Of a DNA stretch of 64,000 nucleotides, positions 44,525-53,954 are shown piece by piece; within the stretch, counting starts at the first letter, position 1; the number at the start of each line of letters is the position of its first letter. This DNA is from Arcobacter cloacae (GTDB taxonomy: Bacteria > Campylobacterota > Campylobacteria > Campylobacterales > Arcobacteraceae): NCBI RefSeq assembly GCF_013201935.1, contig NZ_CP053833.1:496001-560000 (forward strand), in the 5' to 3' direction. The position numbers were made by a program, and so were the translations under genes. The notes beneath the pieces are model-generated. The model ran no database searches and was not told the DNA's origin. It saw nothing but the letters and a program-made list of their open reading frames with translations.

Positions 44525-45660
44525 CAATTATTGGAGCAGGTGCAAGTGCTTTGATGCTTGCTTCAAATTTAGATAAAAAAAAGTATAAAAATATTTGTCT
44601 TATTGATACAAATACAAAATTAGCACCAAAGATAAAAGTATCAGGTGGAGCTAAATGTAATATTACAAATGAGTTAGTAAGCAAAAAAAATTATTTAGGA
44701 GATAGAGATTTTGTTGAGAAGTTATTAAATAAATTTTCAAAAAATGATTTGTTGGTTTTTTTAAATAAAAATCAAGTTTTTCCAAAAATAAATCCAAAAA
44801 TTGTAAAAGGAACATATTTTTGCAACTCTTCACAAGATGTTATAGATATGTTTACAAAACTAACAAGTCATGTAAAAAAATATTTAGGAACCACTGCTTT
44901 AGATGTTGATTTTGAAAAGCATTATAAAATTAAAACGGATACAAAAATAATTGAAGCAAAAAAGTTAGTAATTGCAAGTGGAGGTTTGTCTTATTCTATG
45001 TTGGGGGCTTCAAGTATTGCTTTTGATATAGCAAAAAAATTTGGACATACTATAGAAAAACTTGAACCTGCACTTGTAGGATTTACTGTTCAAAAAGAGC
45101 AATTTTGGTTTAAAAATTTAGCAGGTATTTCAATGCCTGTTATCTCTTTTGTGGATGAAAAGAGTTTTGAAGGTTCACTTTTATTTGCCCATAAAGGATG
45201 TTCAGGTCCTGTTATTTTAACTACTTCTTTATATTGGAAAAAAGGCAAAATAGCTCTTGATTTTTTACCAAAACAAAAAATAGAGAAATTTTTAGTTGGT
45301 AATAAAAATATCTCAACAGCAATTCCTCTTCCTAAAAGATTTATTCAAGAGTTTTTACAAAGTATTGAACTTGAAGATAAAAAAGTTTCTACTTTAAGTA
45401 ATGAAGAAAAAGAGAAATTAAAACTATTGAAATATTATGAATTCTCTCCTGCTGGAAATTTTGGTTATACAAAGGCAGAAGTTACAAAAGGTGGTATAAA
45501 TACAGATGAAATCAATCATAATAGTTTTGAAAGTTTAAAACAAAAAGATTTGTATTTTATAGGAGAGTGTTTAAATATCACAGGAGAATTAGGTGGTTTT
45601 AATTTTCAGATAGTTTTTAGCCAATCTTACGTTTGCGCACAGCAATTAAATAGCAATTGA
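44512..45660 (+). CDS. HI0933/BaiN-type flavoprotein (NAD(P)/FAD oxidoreductase) with apparent ATC start
   Basis: The FAD-binding loop YDIAIIGAGASALML is fully encoded from 44515, but no ATG, GTG or TTG precedes it in frame. The next usable codon (TTG 44551) would cut off the Gly motif. An AAAGGAAG site sits four bases before ATC at 44512, exactly where relatives begin with Met-Tyr-Asp. I therefore set the start at ATC, giving 382 residues. KVSGGAKCNITN, GGLSYSMLGASS and FIGECLNITGELGGFNFQ are family hallmarks. The exact reaction of these flavoproteins is poorly known. It overlaps the kinase stop by 13 bases. Confidence 0.8.
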   Translation: MYDIAIIGAGASALMLASNLDKKKYKNICLIDTNTKLAPKIKVSGGAKCNITNELVSKKNYLGDRDFVEKLLNKFSKNDLLVFLNKNQVFPKINPKIVKGTYFCNSSQDVIDMFTKLTSHVKKYLGTTALDVDFEKHYKIKTDTKIIEAKKLVIASGGLSYSMLGASSIAFDIAKKFGHTIEKLEPALVGFTVQKEQFWFKNLAGISMPVISFVDEKSFEGSLLFAHKGCSGPVILTTSLYWKKGKIALDFLPKQKIEKFLVGNKNISTAIPLPKRFIQEFLQSIELEDKKVSTLSNEEKEKLKLLKYYEFSPAGNFGYTKAEVTKGGINTDEINHNSFESLKQKDLYFIGECLNITGELGGFNFQIVFSQSYVCAQQLNSN

Positions 45661-45705
45661 AAGTTATTTTTAGTAAATATTTATTCATTTTTAGTTATTA
45701 TCTCA

Positions 45706-45711
45706 TATAAT
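45706..45711 (+). promoter_or_regulatory. -10 box of the chemoreceptor operon
   Basis: TATAAT lies about 24 bases upstream of the chemoreceptor ATG in a 74-bp gap after the flavoprotein gene. Confidence 0.45.
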
Positions 45712-45734
45712 TCACCATAAATTGAGGTTGTAAA

Positions 45735-47141
45735 ATGTTTTTTGGAAATAAGAACCTAGAAGAAAAAGTTATACTTTTAGAAAAAGAGATAGAAGAACTA
45801 AAAAATCAGTTAAATTCAAAAGAGTCTTTCATTGAACAAATAGAAGCAAATCATTTAAAACAAATTGATAGTTTAAAAAATGAAGAAAAAAGTGAACTTC
45901 AACTTTTTAAGGAGATAGCTGCTTTTTCTCAAGAAGAGGGCTTAGTTGTTTTTGATGAAAATAATAAAGTTTTTTTCACAAATAAACTAGCTGGTGCTAA
46001 TATAAAAGATTATTCAGTTGTATTAAAAGCTGTTTTAGAAAATAGCAATAGATTAGTTTTAGAAGATTGTGAAGCAAATATTGAAATCAAAACATACAAT
46101 CAATACAAAATAGTTTCTTTAAGAAAAACATCAATTCACGATAATAAAGATGGTGGTTTATTATCAAGACATAATAAAAATATGACAAAATCCCTTGATA
46201 ATACACAAAAAACATATTTGTCTTTATTAGATGAATTACAAGAGATGGCAAAAGAGTCGAAAGAGACAGCAACAGGTTCAACGGAAGGTTTATCTCTTAT
46301 AACTGAAATTGTTGCAGATACAAATGAATTACATAAAGAAATAGAATTAGAAAATGAAGTTGTGAATTTATTAGTTGCAAAAAGTAAAGATATTGCACAA
46401 GTAATCAACATCATTCAAGAAATAGCTTTCCAAACAAATATTTTATCACTAAACGCTGCGGTTGAAGCAGCAACCGCTGGTGAAGCTGGACGAGGTTTTG
46501 CTGTAGTTGCTCAAGAGGTGAGAAATTTAGCAAGTAGAAGTGCAGAAGCTGCAAAACAGATAAAAGATGTTGTAACTTCAATTCAAAATGAAACTCAAAA
46601 AATCAAAAGTAGTTCAGAAACAGTTTCAAGTGTAGTAAATGAGACAAAATCAAGAATTGATATTTTAAGTAAATTAATGAATACTTTCCAAAAAAATGCA
46701 AATAGATCAGTATATGAAGTAGAGAGTATTTCAAATAAAATCTTTATAAATCTGGCAAAACTAGATCACGTAATTTATAAAAATAATGTTTATCAATTGA
46801 TTTTTGGAGGAGATCACAACTTTAAAGCTGTGGATCATCATAATTGTAGACTTGGAAAATGGTACGATACAGGATTAGGAAAAGAACAATTTAGTTTTGT
46901 GCCTTCTTATAAAGGATTAGAAAAACATCACCATATAGTTCATCATGAAGCAAATATTTTAGCAAAAGAGTGTTCAGGACATAGTGTTTCTTGTTCAAAA
47001 CAATTAATTGAAGATAAAATAGAGTTAGTAGAACAAGCAAGTGAACAAGTATTTATCTACTTAGATAGAATTTTAGAAGAGAAAAATGAGGCAGTTATGA
47101 AAGAGGCTGCAAAAAGATTATTTGATGGAGAAGTAAAATGA
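45735..47141 (+). CDS. Soluble methyl-accepting chemotaxis protein with C-terminal CZB zinc domain
   Basis: 468 residues and no membrane span. An N-terminal coiled coil (~5-60) leads to a small PAS-like region ([17 protein letters not shown]). The signalling hairpin has the conserved tip [20 protein letters not shown] near 230-250 and [15 protein letters not shown]. The C-terminus is a chemoreceptor zinc-binding domain: [12 protein letters not shown] (~373), with later histidines in [14 protein letters not shown] domains bind zinc through a Cys/His set and respond to oxidants or zinc. It leads an operon with a CheY-like protein and two kinases, an uncommon pairing. Confidence 0.9.
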   Translation: MFFGNKNLEEKVILLEKEIEELKNQLNSKESFIEQIEANHLKQIDSLKNEEKSELQLFKEIAAFSQEEGLVVFDENNKVFFTNKLAGANIKDYSVVLKAVLENSNRLVLEDCEANIEIKTYNQYKIVSLRKTSIHDNKDGGLLSRHNKNMTKSLDNTQKTYLSLLDELQEMAKESKETATGSTEGLSLITEIVADTNELHKEIELENEVVNLLVAKSKDIAQVINIIQEIAFQTNILSLNAAVEAATAGEAGRGFAVVAQEVRNLASRSAEAAKQIKDVVTSIQNETQKIKSSSETVSSVVNETKSRIDILSKLMNTFQKNANRSVYEVESISNKIFINLAKLDHVIYKNNVYQLIFGGDHNFKAVDHHNCRLGKWYDTGLGKEQFSFVPSYKGLEKHHHIVHHEANILAKECSGHSVSCSKQLIEDKIELVEQASEQVFIYLDRILEEKNEAVMKEAAKRLFDGEVK

Positions 47142-47515
47142 GTAAAAAATATTCTATAGCAATTGTTGATGACGAAACAGAAATTTTAAATGTATTAAGT
47201 AGATTTTTGACAAGAAATCCAGACTTTTCAGTAAATACATATTCAAACCCAGTTTCAGCAGTAGCTTCTGTTGATAATAATAAATATGACTTAATACTTT
47301 TAGATATTATGATGCCTCAAATGAATGGTTTAGAAGCTTTAGAAAAAATAAAGTCAAAAAATCCAGAACAAAAAGTTATTATGATGACAGCTTATTCAAC
47401 ATTGGATAAGGTTTTAAAATCACATAAAGAGGGTGCAACAAATTATGTTATGAAACCTTTTGACTCTTTACAAGCTTTAGAAAAAAAGATAATAGAAGTT
47501 CTTGAGTCAAAATAA
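47138..47515 (+). CDS. Single-domain CheY-like response regulator
   Basis: 125 residues, a receiver only. The acidic pair is DDE (11-13), the phospho-acceptor D56 ([13 protein letters not shown]), the conserved Thr is in MMTAYST (~84) and the Lys in VMKPFD (~106). It overlaps the chemoreceptor by 4 bases and abuts the next kinase without a gap. With no output domain it must act by protein contact, either on the flagellar motor or as a phosphate shuttle between the kinases. Confidence 0.93.
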   Translation: MSKKYSIAIVDDETEILNVLSRFLTRNPDFSVNTYSNPVSAVASVDNNKYDLILLDIMMPQMNGLEALEKIKSKNPEQKVIMMTAYSTLDKVLKSHKEGATNYVMKPFDSLQALEKKIIEVLESK

Positions 47516-49555
47516 ATGGTTCAAAAAAGCCTAAATATTAGGTATTTTATATATTTTGTAATATCTTTATCTTTTATTGTAATTTTTTTAAATTTTTTAA
47601 AGCAGAGAGATTTTAAATACTCTTTATTGGATTATGAACAAAAAGTTCAAAAAGAGTATTTAAAAACATTTGAACACTACGAGAATATTTCAGAACTTAT
47701 TTATTTTAATGAATTTATCAAAAATCAAAATCTTATTAATATTTTAAAAGAGTTAGAAACTAAAGATAAAGAGTTATTAAAAAGTCAATTATTAACTCAA
47801 TTTGAAGATAGTTTTACTTTTTATAAAACTTTAGAATTAGAAGAAACAACTATTTACTCTTATAAAAATCAACTTGTTTTAAGTACAAATGAGAAAGTAA
47901 AAGATAATTTTATTTCAAAAATTGTTGATAAAGTAATAACTTTTAAAAAAGATATGATTGAATATGAGATTGATAAAGATAAAATATATTTAATATTTTC
48001 AAAACCAATTTTTGATGAAAAATTAAATTTTCTAGCTGTTATAAATTTAAAATTCAATTTTGATTCTTTAATAAACCATCTTGAAAAAAATAGTGATTTT
48101 AGATTTAAAAAAATAGTTTCAAATGATTTTGTTTTAGATGAGAGTTTTTTCTTAAATATGACATCACAAAACAGGGATAAGTTGATTGTTGATTTAAATA
48201 GACAAGTAGATGTTTCACTTATTTTAAAAGAAAAATTAGTTAAGTTCCCTTTGATTTTTAAAACATTGTTTTATTCGGATTTTTATAAAAATAGTATTTA
48301 TTTAATCTCTTATGATTTAAGTGATGATAATCAAATAAAAAAAATAGATGAATTTTTTGATTATTTGATGTTATTTTTAATTTTTGTATTGGTTGTTGTA
48401 TATTTTTTACTTTATAAAATAAATAATTTTAAAATGCAAAAAGAGTTTTTAACTAAAGAGTATGAAGAGTTATTTGAACAAATTGATAATTATATTCTAA
48501 AAGTAGAAACTGATTTAGAAGGAAATGTTACTTTTGTCACAAAGAATTTTTGTAAAATATCTGGATATACAAAAGAAGAATTAATTGGTAAAAATATAAA
48601 TATTTTAAAACATCCAGATGTTTCAGATAAATTTTTTGAAAAACTTTGGAGTGATTTACAAGTTAATAATATTTGGGAAGGAGAGATTAAAAATCAAGAT
48701 AAATATGGAAATTCATATTGGATAAAAGCTATTATTTTCCCTAAATATGATATCAATAAACAAATAGTTGGTTATAACTCTATTAGAATAAATATCACAG
48801 ATACAAAACAATTACAAAAAATAAATAGACTTTTAAAAGAAGATTTATCAAATAAATTAAATGAAATAAAAGTTAAAGATAAGACATTAGTTGATTCAAC
48901 AAAAGTTCATTTAATGTCAAAAATCTTAGACTCATTATCTCATCAATGGAAAATCCCAATTTCAAAAATTTCGTTTGAACTTCAAAAATTACATAAATTA
49001 AATCAATTAGAGATTGAAAATAATATTGACTTAGAGTTAAAAAACTTATCAAATATGTTAAATGAAATAAAATATCTTTTTAGTACAAGAAATAGTGAAA
49101 AAACAAATCTTTTATCAGTTGTTAGTGAATCTATATTTAGCTTAAAAGATGAGTTAGATAAGAGTGGTATAAAAGTAAAGTTTGATATTAAACCTGAAAT
49201 TTATACAACAATTTCATTTAATGAGATAAAAAATATTATTTTAAATATATTAAAAAACTGTTTAGAACAAGCAAATATGAATAAATCTGAAAATGTTTTG
49301 ATTTATATTATGGCTATTGATGAAAAGGTGGATGGAAATAGTGATGTTGTAATTAAGATAGAAGATAATATAAAAGGGGAAAACAAAAGAGATTTTATAA
49401 ATGAGATTTTAAATGCGACTGATGATAAGTATTTTGATACTTATTTATATTTATCAAAACTATTTATTGAGAAAAATGGTGGACTTTTTTGGTGTGATAA
49501 TACTATTTATAATACAAGTTATTATATAAAATTAAATAAGCAAGGTTCAAAATGA
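47516..49555 (+). CDS. PAS-containing histidine kinase with degenerate ATPase domain
   Basis: 679 residues. Two spans (~10-27 and ~280-300) border an extracytoplasmic sensor. A PAS domain (NFCKISGYTKEELIGK) and a His-bearing dimerisation helix (DSLSHQWKIPISK, His ~476) follow. The N-box survives loosely (NILKNCLEQAN). The G1 box reads EDNIKGENK where DxGxG is expected. The FEPF segment is absent, and the G2 GxGxGL box is replaced by FDTYLYLSKLF. It probably binds ATP poorly, if at all. It could act as a pseudokinase partner of the intact kinase that follows, overlapping by 4 bases. Confidence 0.85.
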   Translation: MVQKSLNIRYFIYFVISLSFIVIFLNFLKQRDFKYSLLDYEQKVQKEYLKTFEHYENISELIYFNEFIKNQNLINILKELETKDKELLKSQLLTQFEDSFTFYKTLELEETTIYSYKNQLVLSTNEKVKDNFISKIVDKVITFKKDMIEYEIDKDKIYLIFSKPIFDEKLNFLAVINLKFNFDSLINHLEKNSDFRFKKIVSNDFVLDESFFLNMTSQNRDKLIVDLNRQVDVSLILKEKLVKFPLIFKTLFYSDFYKNSIYLISYDLSDDNQIKKIDEFFDYLMLFLIFVLVVVYFLLYKINNFKMQKEFLTKEYEELFEQIDNYILKVETDLEGNVTFVTKNFCKISGYTKEELIGKNINILKHPDVSDKFFEKLWSDLQVNNIWEGEIKNQDKYGNSYWIKAIIFPKYDINKQIVGYNSIRINITDTKQLQKINRLLKEDLSNKLNEIKVKDKTLVDSTKVHLMSKILDSLSHQWKIPISKISFELQKLHKLNQLEIENNIDLELKNLSNMLNEIKYLFSTRNSEKTNLLSVVSESIFSLKDELDKSGIKVKFDIKPEIYTTISFNEIKNIILNILKNCLEQANMNKSENVLIYIMAIDEKVDGNSDVVIKIEDNIKGENKRDFINEILNATDDKYFDTYLYLSKLFIEKNGGLFWCDNTIYNTSYYIKLNKQGSK

Positions 49556-51942
49556 AAGTCTCATTTTATATAAAACTTTTTATTGCATTTGTAATATTTG
49601 CAGTTTTATTACTTGGTTTTTCATCATTTGCTTTTAATAATTTTTATACTTTTCATAATGAAAAAAAACAAAAAGAACAAAATTATAATATTTTAAATCA
49701 TCAAGAAGATATATTTAAAACCTATTTAAAAAGTTATGATGAAAAGCTTTTATTATTAAAAAATACTCTTTCTAATTTTGAAGATGAAGAAAAAAAGATT
49801 CAATTTCTAAAAATGTTTTTAAAAGAAGATGAAAATATTAAACAATTTAAAATAATCTCTTTAGATGCAAGTGAAAAGCTAAAAATAGAAAAACAAGGTA
49901 ATAATATAAATATTTATAAGCCTGATGAATTAAAAAAAATATTTACAGCTTCATATTATAAAGAGATTAGAGTTTTAAAAAATAAAGAAATTCTTCACTA
50001 TATCTCAATAGATTCAACAATAGATTTCATATTAAGAAATGAAGATAGTTTTTATGTATTAAAAATAGATTTAAAAAATATATTTTCAAAGATATATAAT
50101 AATTTCCCCATAAAAACAGCTATTTTTGATAATAATGAAGATTTATTATTAAAAGAATCTTTTTTAAAAAAATTTTTTATAAATGAAAAACAATATTATA
50201 TTTTTGTGTTGCAAGATGTTTTAATAAACAAAGATAATTATATAAAAGATTATTATGAATCTGTAATAATTATAGGATTTTGTTTAGCTTTACTTTTGTC
50301 TTTATTATTTAGTGAACCAATTGCAAAATTGAATGAAAAAGTAGAAGAAGAGAATAAAAAACTAGATTTAGATATTAAACAAAATTTCTTAGAATTAAAT
50401 GAGAATCAACGTGTAATAGATAAACATATTATGTTTGTAAGACTTGATAAAAACTATGTAATAATTGATTCAAGTGAAGCTTTTTGTTATTTTCTAGGAT
50501 TTTCAAAAGGTGAATTATTAGGTCATAGTTATGAAATTTTGATTCATAAAGATATGAAAATTAAAGAGAGAATTAAAATCTTAAAATATCTCAAAAATAA
50601 AAAATCATACATAGCAGAGATAAAAGGAAACAAAAAAGATGGTGAAGTATTTTGGATTAATCTTTTTATTGAAGCAATTTTTGAAGATAAACAAATAGTT
50701 GGATATACAATAATTTGTACAGATATCACAAATAAAAAAAAGATTGAAGAGTTATATGGAGATTTAAATAATCAAGTAGAACAATATAATGCAATTTTTG
50801 AAAATGTAAATAGCGGAATTGCTTTGATAAATTTAGAGGGTGAATTTATTAAATCAAATAAAACTTTCAATAAATTTTTAGGTTACGAAAATGATGAACT
50901 TTTACAAATGAATTGTATTGATATAATAAATCCTGATTCAAAAAATCTTTTAAAGAAAATTTTAAAAGAGGTAGAAGATATAGGAAATATCTTAAATTTA
51001 GAGAAAATATTTATAAGAAAAGATGGAACCCCTATTCATCTTGAGTTATCTTTGAGTATTTTATCAGATCATAAGCATCTTGTTTTTGTGGTAAATTCTT
51101 TGGAAGATAAAAGAAAATTACAAGAGTTAAATCAACATTTAGAAGAAAAGATAAATCAAGAAGTAGAAAAAAGTATTCAAAAAGATAAACTTCATCAACA
51201 AGAACAAATTAAAAATGCAAAATTAACTTCGATTGGTTCACTCGCTGCTGGAATTGCCCATGAAATAAACACTCCACTTACATATATAAAAGGAAATCTT
51301 GAATTAATGTCTTATGATATTATGGATTTACCAAAAAGTGAAATTCAAGAAAGAATGAAATTTGATAGTGAAAAGATGAAAGAGGGAATTAACAGAATTG
51401 CAAATATTGTTGAATCAATGAGAGAAATGTCTCAAAGTAGTAAAGAGATAAAAGAGAATACAAATATCTATGCTACATTAATTACCTCTTTAACAATGGC
51501 TTATAATCGTTCAAGACAGGTTACAAGAATATTTTTAAATGATAGACTTTTTGATATAGATTCTATAAATAAAAATGAATTTGTATTTTGTAGTAAAGTT
51601 CAAAAACAAAGAATTGAACAGGTTTGGATTATTGTGATAAATAATGCCTTAGATGAATTAGTAAAAATTGATGATTATGAAAAGAGAGCTTTAAACATAA
51701 TTTTATTTGAAGAAGCTGATGAAATTGTAATAAAATTCAAAGATAGTGCAGGTGGAATAAAACAAGAGATTCTTGAAGATATTTTTGAGCCTTTTATTTC
51801 ATCAAAAGAGCATAGTGGTATGGGTGTTGGATTAAATATTGCTAAAAAAATAGTTGATGAACAAGATGGGATAATTAAAGCTTATAATGAAGATTTTGGT
51901 GCTGTTTTTGAAATAAGATTACAAAAATGTGAAGAAGAATAA
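49552..51942 (+). CDS. PAS-PAS sensor histidine kinase
   Basis: 796 residues. Membrane spans lie at ~8-28 and ~230-250 around a periplasmic domain, with coiled coil next. Two PAS domains follow (SSEAFCYFLGFSKGELLGH and SNKTFNKFLGYENDELLQM). The H-box SLAAGIAHEINTPLTYIKGN has its His near 570. The N-box IVINNALDELVKID, G1 KDSAGGIKQE, FEPF and G2 HSGMGVGLNIAKK are all intact, so this is a working kinase by motif. It overlaps the degenerate kinase by 4 bases. It may phosphorylate the CheY-like protein two genes upstream. Confidence 0.92.
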   Translation: MKVSFYIKLFIAFVIFAVLLLGFSSFAFNNFYTFHNEKKQKEQNYNILNHQEDIFKTYLKSYDEKLLLLKNTLSNFEDEEKKIQFLKMFLKEDENIKQFKIISLDASEKLKIEKQGNNINIYKPDELKKIFTASYYKEIRVLKNKEILHYISIDSTIDFILRNEDSFYVLKIDLKNIFSKIYNNFPIKTAIFDNNEDLLLKESFLKKFFINEKQYYIFVLQDVLINKDNYIKDYYESVIIIGFCLALLLSLLFSEPIAKLNEKVEEENKKLDLDIKQNFLELNENQRVIDKHIMFVRLDKNYVIIDSSEAFCYFLGFSKGELLGHSYEILIHKDMKIKERIKILKYLKNKKSYIAEIKGNKKDGEVFWINLFIEAIFEDKQIVGYTIICTDITNKKKIEELYGDLNNQVEQYNAIFENVNSGIALINLEGEFIKSNKTFNKFLGYENDELLQMNCIDIINPDSKNLLKKILKEVEDIGNILNLEKIFIRKDGTPIHLELSLSILSDHKHLVFVVNSLEDKRKLQELNQHLEEKINQEVEKSIQKDKLHQQEQIKNAKLTSIGSLAAGIAHEINTPLTYIKGNLELMSYDIMDLPKSEIQERMKFDSEKMKEGINRIANIVESMREMSQSSKEIKENTNIYATLITSLTMAYNRSRQVTRIFLNDRLFDIDSINKNEFVFCSKVQKQRIEQVWIIVINNALDELVKIDDYEKRALNIILFEEADEIVIKFKDSAGGIKQEILEDIFEPFISSKEHSGMGVGLNIAKKIVDEQDGIIKAYNEDFGAVFEIRLQKCEEE

Positions 51943-51988
51943 AAGTTTATTTTTATACAATAAGAAAAAAATTAAATAAAGAAGATAG

Positions 51989-52813
51989 ATGAGAATAGGA
52001 TTTATAGGTGATATTGTAGGACGACCTGGAAGAAAAATAATAAAAGAAAATTTAATAAAAATCAAAAAAGAGTATGAGATTGATTTTATAATTGCAAATG
52101 GTGAAAATGCAAGTCATGGTTTTGGGTTAACAATTGAAGGTTCAAAAGAGCTTTTAAAAAGTGGAATAGATTTAATAACAGGTGGAAATCACAGTTTTGA
52201 TAAGAAAAAAGATATGATGGTTTTGCTTGAAACTTCTAATGTTTTAAGACCTGATAATTATCCTGAAGGTTTAATTGGAAGTGGTATTAAAATCTGTGAA
52301 ATTGAAACACAAGATGGAATTGAAAAACTAGCAGTTATAAATCTAATGGGAATTTATGGTATGCCAACTGTTGAAAATCCTTTTAATTGGGCAAAAAAAT
52401 TAGTTTCAAATCTTCATGAAGAGGGAATTAAAAATATTTTTATAGATTTTCACGCAGAAGCAACAAGTGAAAAAAGAATAATGCTAATGATGTTTAAAAA
52501 TCAAGTGAGTGCAATTTGTGGAACACATACTCATGTGGGAACAGATGATTTACAGATTTTTGAAAACACTGCATATTTAACTGATATTGGCTTAACAGGA
52601 TGTAGAGATAATGTAATAGGAATGGATTCAAAGATTCCTATTCAAAAGGTTACTACAGGACTTGGAGGACATTTTGAAGTTCCAAACTCTTGTAAATCAA
52701 TTTTGCAGATGATGGTAGTTGATATAGATGATGGAAAAGCTTCAAGTGCTTTTAAAATAAAAAAATATTGTCATAATCCTAAGATTTTTGTAACTGAAGC
52801 CTTTATTGATTAA
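51989..52813 (+). CDS. YmdB/TIGR00282-type metallophosphoesterase
   Basis: 274 residues with the dinuclear-metal residues of the family: GDIVGRPGRK (~6), ANGENASHGFG (~38), TGGNHSFDKK (~66), FIDFHAEATSEK (~149) and CGTHTHVGTDDLQ (~177). Bacillus YmdB hydrolyses cyclic AMP and influences RNA turnover; the native substrate here is unknown. The gene starts 47 bases after the kinase operon and seems separate from it. No membrane segment is seen. Confidence 0.87.
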   Translation: MRIGFIGDIVGRPGRKIIKENLIKIKKEYEIDFIIANGENASHGFGLTIEGSKELLKSGIDLITGGNHSFDKKKDMMVLLETSNVLRPDNYPEGLIGSGIKICEIETQDGIEKLAVINLMGIYGMPTVENPFNWAKKLVSNLHEEGIKNIFIDFHAEATSEKRIMLMMFKNQVSAICGTHTHVGTDDLQIFENTAYLTDIGLTGCRDNVIGMDSKIPIQKVTTGLGGHFEVPNSCKSILQMMVVDIDDGKASSAFKIKKYCHNPKIFVTEAFID

Positions 52814-52892
52814 CATTTAAACTATACGGAATTAATAAATATTACGATAAAATAAATGAACTATATAATTATAAAATCCAAAGGTTTAATTG

Positions 52893-53684
52893 ATGATTAT
52901 AATTCCACAAACAAAAGGTGGCGTAGGTAAATCTACTGTTGCTATGCAAGTAATTGCGCCATATTTGTATAAAAAACATGGTAAAAAAATTACATATATT
53001 GAAATCGATGATGAAAATAATGACTCAAGATCATTTACAAGAACAGAGATTGTAAATAAAAAAATGTTGGGAACAAACAGATTAACAGAACTTGATGAGT
53101 TAATCTTAATGGATGATAATCATGAAGTTATTGTCGATGTTGGAGGAAATAAAACTTCATCTTTAGTTCTTGATGAGATTAAAAAAGTGGGTTCTTTTGG
53201 AAATGTTAAATGGATTATTCCTTTAGGTGATGGTGAACTTGATGGAAAAAATGCGATTGCTACTATGAAAAAAATTAGAAAAATTGAGAAAAATCCAGAA
53301 GATAATATAATTTTTGCTTTAAATAGAGCTATTTCTATGGATGAAGATTATTATAATGAGCAGTTTATCAACTTTTTTGGACATAAATATCTTGATTCAA
53401 ACTCTGTAATTTGTGATTTTGTAAAAGAGCCAAAATATTTTCCTGTAAAAAATGACAAAGTTATAACTATGAGTAGATATTTAGGGTCAACAGTTTGGGA
53501 AATGGCTTATAACAATACAGATTTTGCGGCAAAAGCTATTCAAGCAAAAGAGGTTGGAGATATTGAAAGTGCTAGAAAATATCTATTTTTTAGAAGAATT
53601 CAAACAGAAGCAAAAGATTATGTTTTAAATACTTTAAATAAAATATTTTGTGATTTAGACAGATGGATTGAAATTAAAAAATGA
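52893..53684 (+). CDS. ParA/MinD-like ATPase
   Basis: 263 residues with the deviant Walker A PQTKGGVGKSTVAMQV (~4-19, two lysines) of the ParA/MinD class. It also has VDVGGNKT in place of the usual Walker B DTPP-type loop, and a possible switch PLGDGELDGKN. The C-terminal part is helical. I start at ATG 52893, because AAAGG lies upstream and the TTG just before it is less likely. It overlaps the tail-anchored gene by 4 bases. No parB or centromere-like repeats are nearby, so plasmid-type partition is not supported. Positioning of a cell structure is more plausible. Confidence 0.8.
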   Translation: MIIIPQTKGGVGKSTVAMQVIAPYLYKKHGKKITYIEIDDENNDSRSFTRTEIVNKKMLGTNRLTELDELILMDDNHEVIVDVGGNKTSSLVLDEIKKVGSFGNVKWIIPLGDGELDGKNAIATMKKIRKIEKNPEDNIIFALNRAISMDEDYYNEQFINFFGHKYLDSNSVICDFVKEPKYFPVKNDKVITMSRYLGSTVWEMAYNNTDFAAKAIQAKEVGDIESARKYLFFRRIQTEAKDYVLNTLNKIFCDLDRWIEIKK

Positions 53685-53929
53685 GTGATATGAGCTTCAA
53701 ACAAGCCAAAGAGCTTGTTGAAAGAATGGAGTTTTCTGAAATTGCTTTACGAAAAGCAGTTGATAATTTGGAAAAATCTTCACAAAATTTTGAAACAACT
53801 TTAAAACACCAAGAAGATATTATAAATAAACTTCCTTATGCAGATAAAAAATTATCATATATGTATATTGCTGTTGCTGTTAATGTAGGGCTTATTATTG
53901 GATTATTAATAGGAAAATATCTTTTATAA
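53681..53929 (+). CDS. Small tail-anchored coiled-coil membrane protein
   Basis: 82 residues. A helical coiled-coil-like body (~5-55) is followed by one C-terminal span with a glycine zipper (VAVNVGLIIGLLIGKYLL). The N-terminus should face the cytoplasm. It overlaps the ParA-like gene by ATGA, so the two are made together. It may be the membrane anchor for that ATPase, as MinE/MinD-like or FlhF/FlhG-like systems have membrane contacts; this is inference. I know no named family. Confidence 0.65.
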   Translation: MSDMSFKQAKELVERMEFSEIALRKAVDNLEKSSQNFETTLKHQEDIINKLPYADKKLSYMYIAVAVNVGLIIGLLIGKYLL

Positions 53930-53954
53930 AATAAGAAAATTAGGAAAAATAAAA

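Noticed and set aside
44490-44530. A -1 frameshift at AAAAAGG fusing the kinase to the flavoprotein
   Set aside because: Possible in principle, but a strong SD and the homologous start position point to separate initiation at ATC 44512.
52893-53684. ParA-like ATPase as a plasmid or chromosome partition protein
   Set aside because: No parB gene, parS-like repeats or replication genes are nearby.
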